From Bathynomus jamesi (taxonomy: Eukaryota; Arthropoda; Malacostraca; Isopoda; Cirolanidae): 64,000 nt of DNA. The stretch lies in NCBI GenBank assembly GCA_023014485.1, contig JAJOZX010008848.1, positions 124,200 to 188,199 on the forward strand, given 5' to 3'. Within the stretch, counting starts at the first letter, position 1. Every line of letters starts with the position of its first letter. Under the pieces are notes generated by a model. That model ran no database searches. It saw only the letters and a list, made by a program, of their open reading frames with translations, and was not told where the DNA came from. Positions 63,740 through 64,000 of the stretch are shown piece by piece. The translations under genes were made by a program, and so were the position numbers.

Positions 63740-64000
63740 ACATAATCCATTTTAACTTTTAACTTGGTCAACTATGACATTCCTTGAGGATCCATCCTTC
63801 CATTATTCCTTCTCAGTGTTAATGACCTCTGCTACAACAAATTCCATCAATTCTTATGCAGACACTATGCTACATACCTCATGTACTCTCAAACTGCATT
63901 ATAATGAAACCAATCTCATAGAGTCAAGACAATTTTATCACCCGCTTACTAACTCCTATCTTGCTTGTGCAGCAGATTATAATTCCAGCAATATGGTATC
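63740..64000 (+). pseudogene. Decapod-type LINE RT palm fragment, cut by window end
   Basis: GSILPLFLLSVNDL in one frame and INSYADTMLH in the next correspond to the GSVLSPTLFLLFINDL and IHSYADDSTLH blocks of the family at 36.6 kb. The second D of YADD is changed to T. Continues beyond the window. Confidence 0.65.

Noticed and set aside
1..64000. CRISPR arrays, bacterial operons or phage
   Set aside because: No spaced short repeats, no ribosome-binding-site-led compact genes; content is eukaryotic transposable elements throughout.

Overview
This is a repeat-dominated stretch of animal nuclear DNA, most likely from an arthropod and probably a decapod crustacean. The best taxonomic clue is a LINE family (about 5.5-9.5 kb, 35.8-38.7 kb and the last 260 bases). 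Its protein traits (SxHNLISVS, RKAYxPDGIPP, SYADD, LVRPCMEYAS, PLRRAxxTRF) I associate from memory with reverse transcriptases annotated in crab and shrimp genomes. The organism call is inference. I see no convincing host gene, rRNA, canonical tRNA or CRISPR. The base composition is AT-rich, and (TA)n microsatellites sit at the edges of many mobile elements.

Layout, part 1. 0-1.4 kb: LINE 3' end with an insert in its UTR. 1.9-5.3 kb: a tRNA-derived SINE, hAT non-autonomous elements and pieces of Tc1-like transposases. 5.5-9.5 kb: the decapod-type LINE split by a 3.3-kb hAT element with a perfect 8-bp target duplication; that hAT carries a third-party LINE tail. 9.6-11.9 kb: two hAT relics. 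12-14.8 kb: a satellite-like block of a 453-bp unit, about two copies in one orientation and 4.3 in the other. 15.1-21.7 kb: a triple nest, with a Ty3/Gypsy LTR retrotransposon inside a hAT inside a Tc1-like element. 22.7-23.4 kb: three copies of a tRNA-like SINE, two of them forming a palindrome with 148-bp arms. 23.5-27.7 kb: a Penelope-like fragment, Tc1-type deletion derivatives and a decayed LINE.

Layout, part 2. 28-31.6 kb: hAT pieces and another LINE. 31.6-35.8 kb: empty AT-rich DNA. 35.8-38.7 kb: a long decayed LINE. 38.9-40.5 kb: palindromic MITEs and a Tigger-derived MITE. 40.7-43.7 kb: a Penelope-like element interrupted by a Tigger-like transposon, itself interrupted by two hAT MITEs at one target site. 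43.9-46.6 kb: an unclassified element with roughly 220-bp terminal inverted repeats, one of which contains a Tigger transposon. 48.4-50.7 kb: a near-complete BED-finger hAT. 51.5-58 kb: one LINE carrying five insertions (Tc1, two hAT, mariner, and one unidentified). 59.2-60.4 kb: another Tigger-like element. 60.8-61.6 kb: a LINE piece. 63.7-64 kb: LINE reverse transcriptase at the window edge.

All transposase and reverse transcriptase genes seen are broken by stops, frameshifts or deletions, so none looks autonomous. The value of the window is its insertion stratigraphy: many target-site duplications are intact, so the order of insertions can be read directly.
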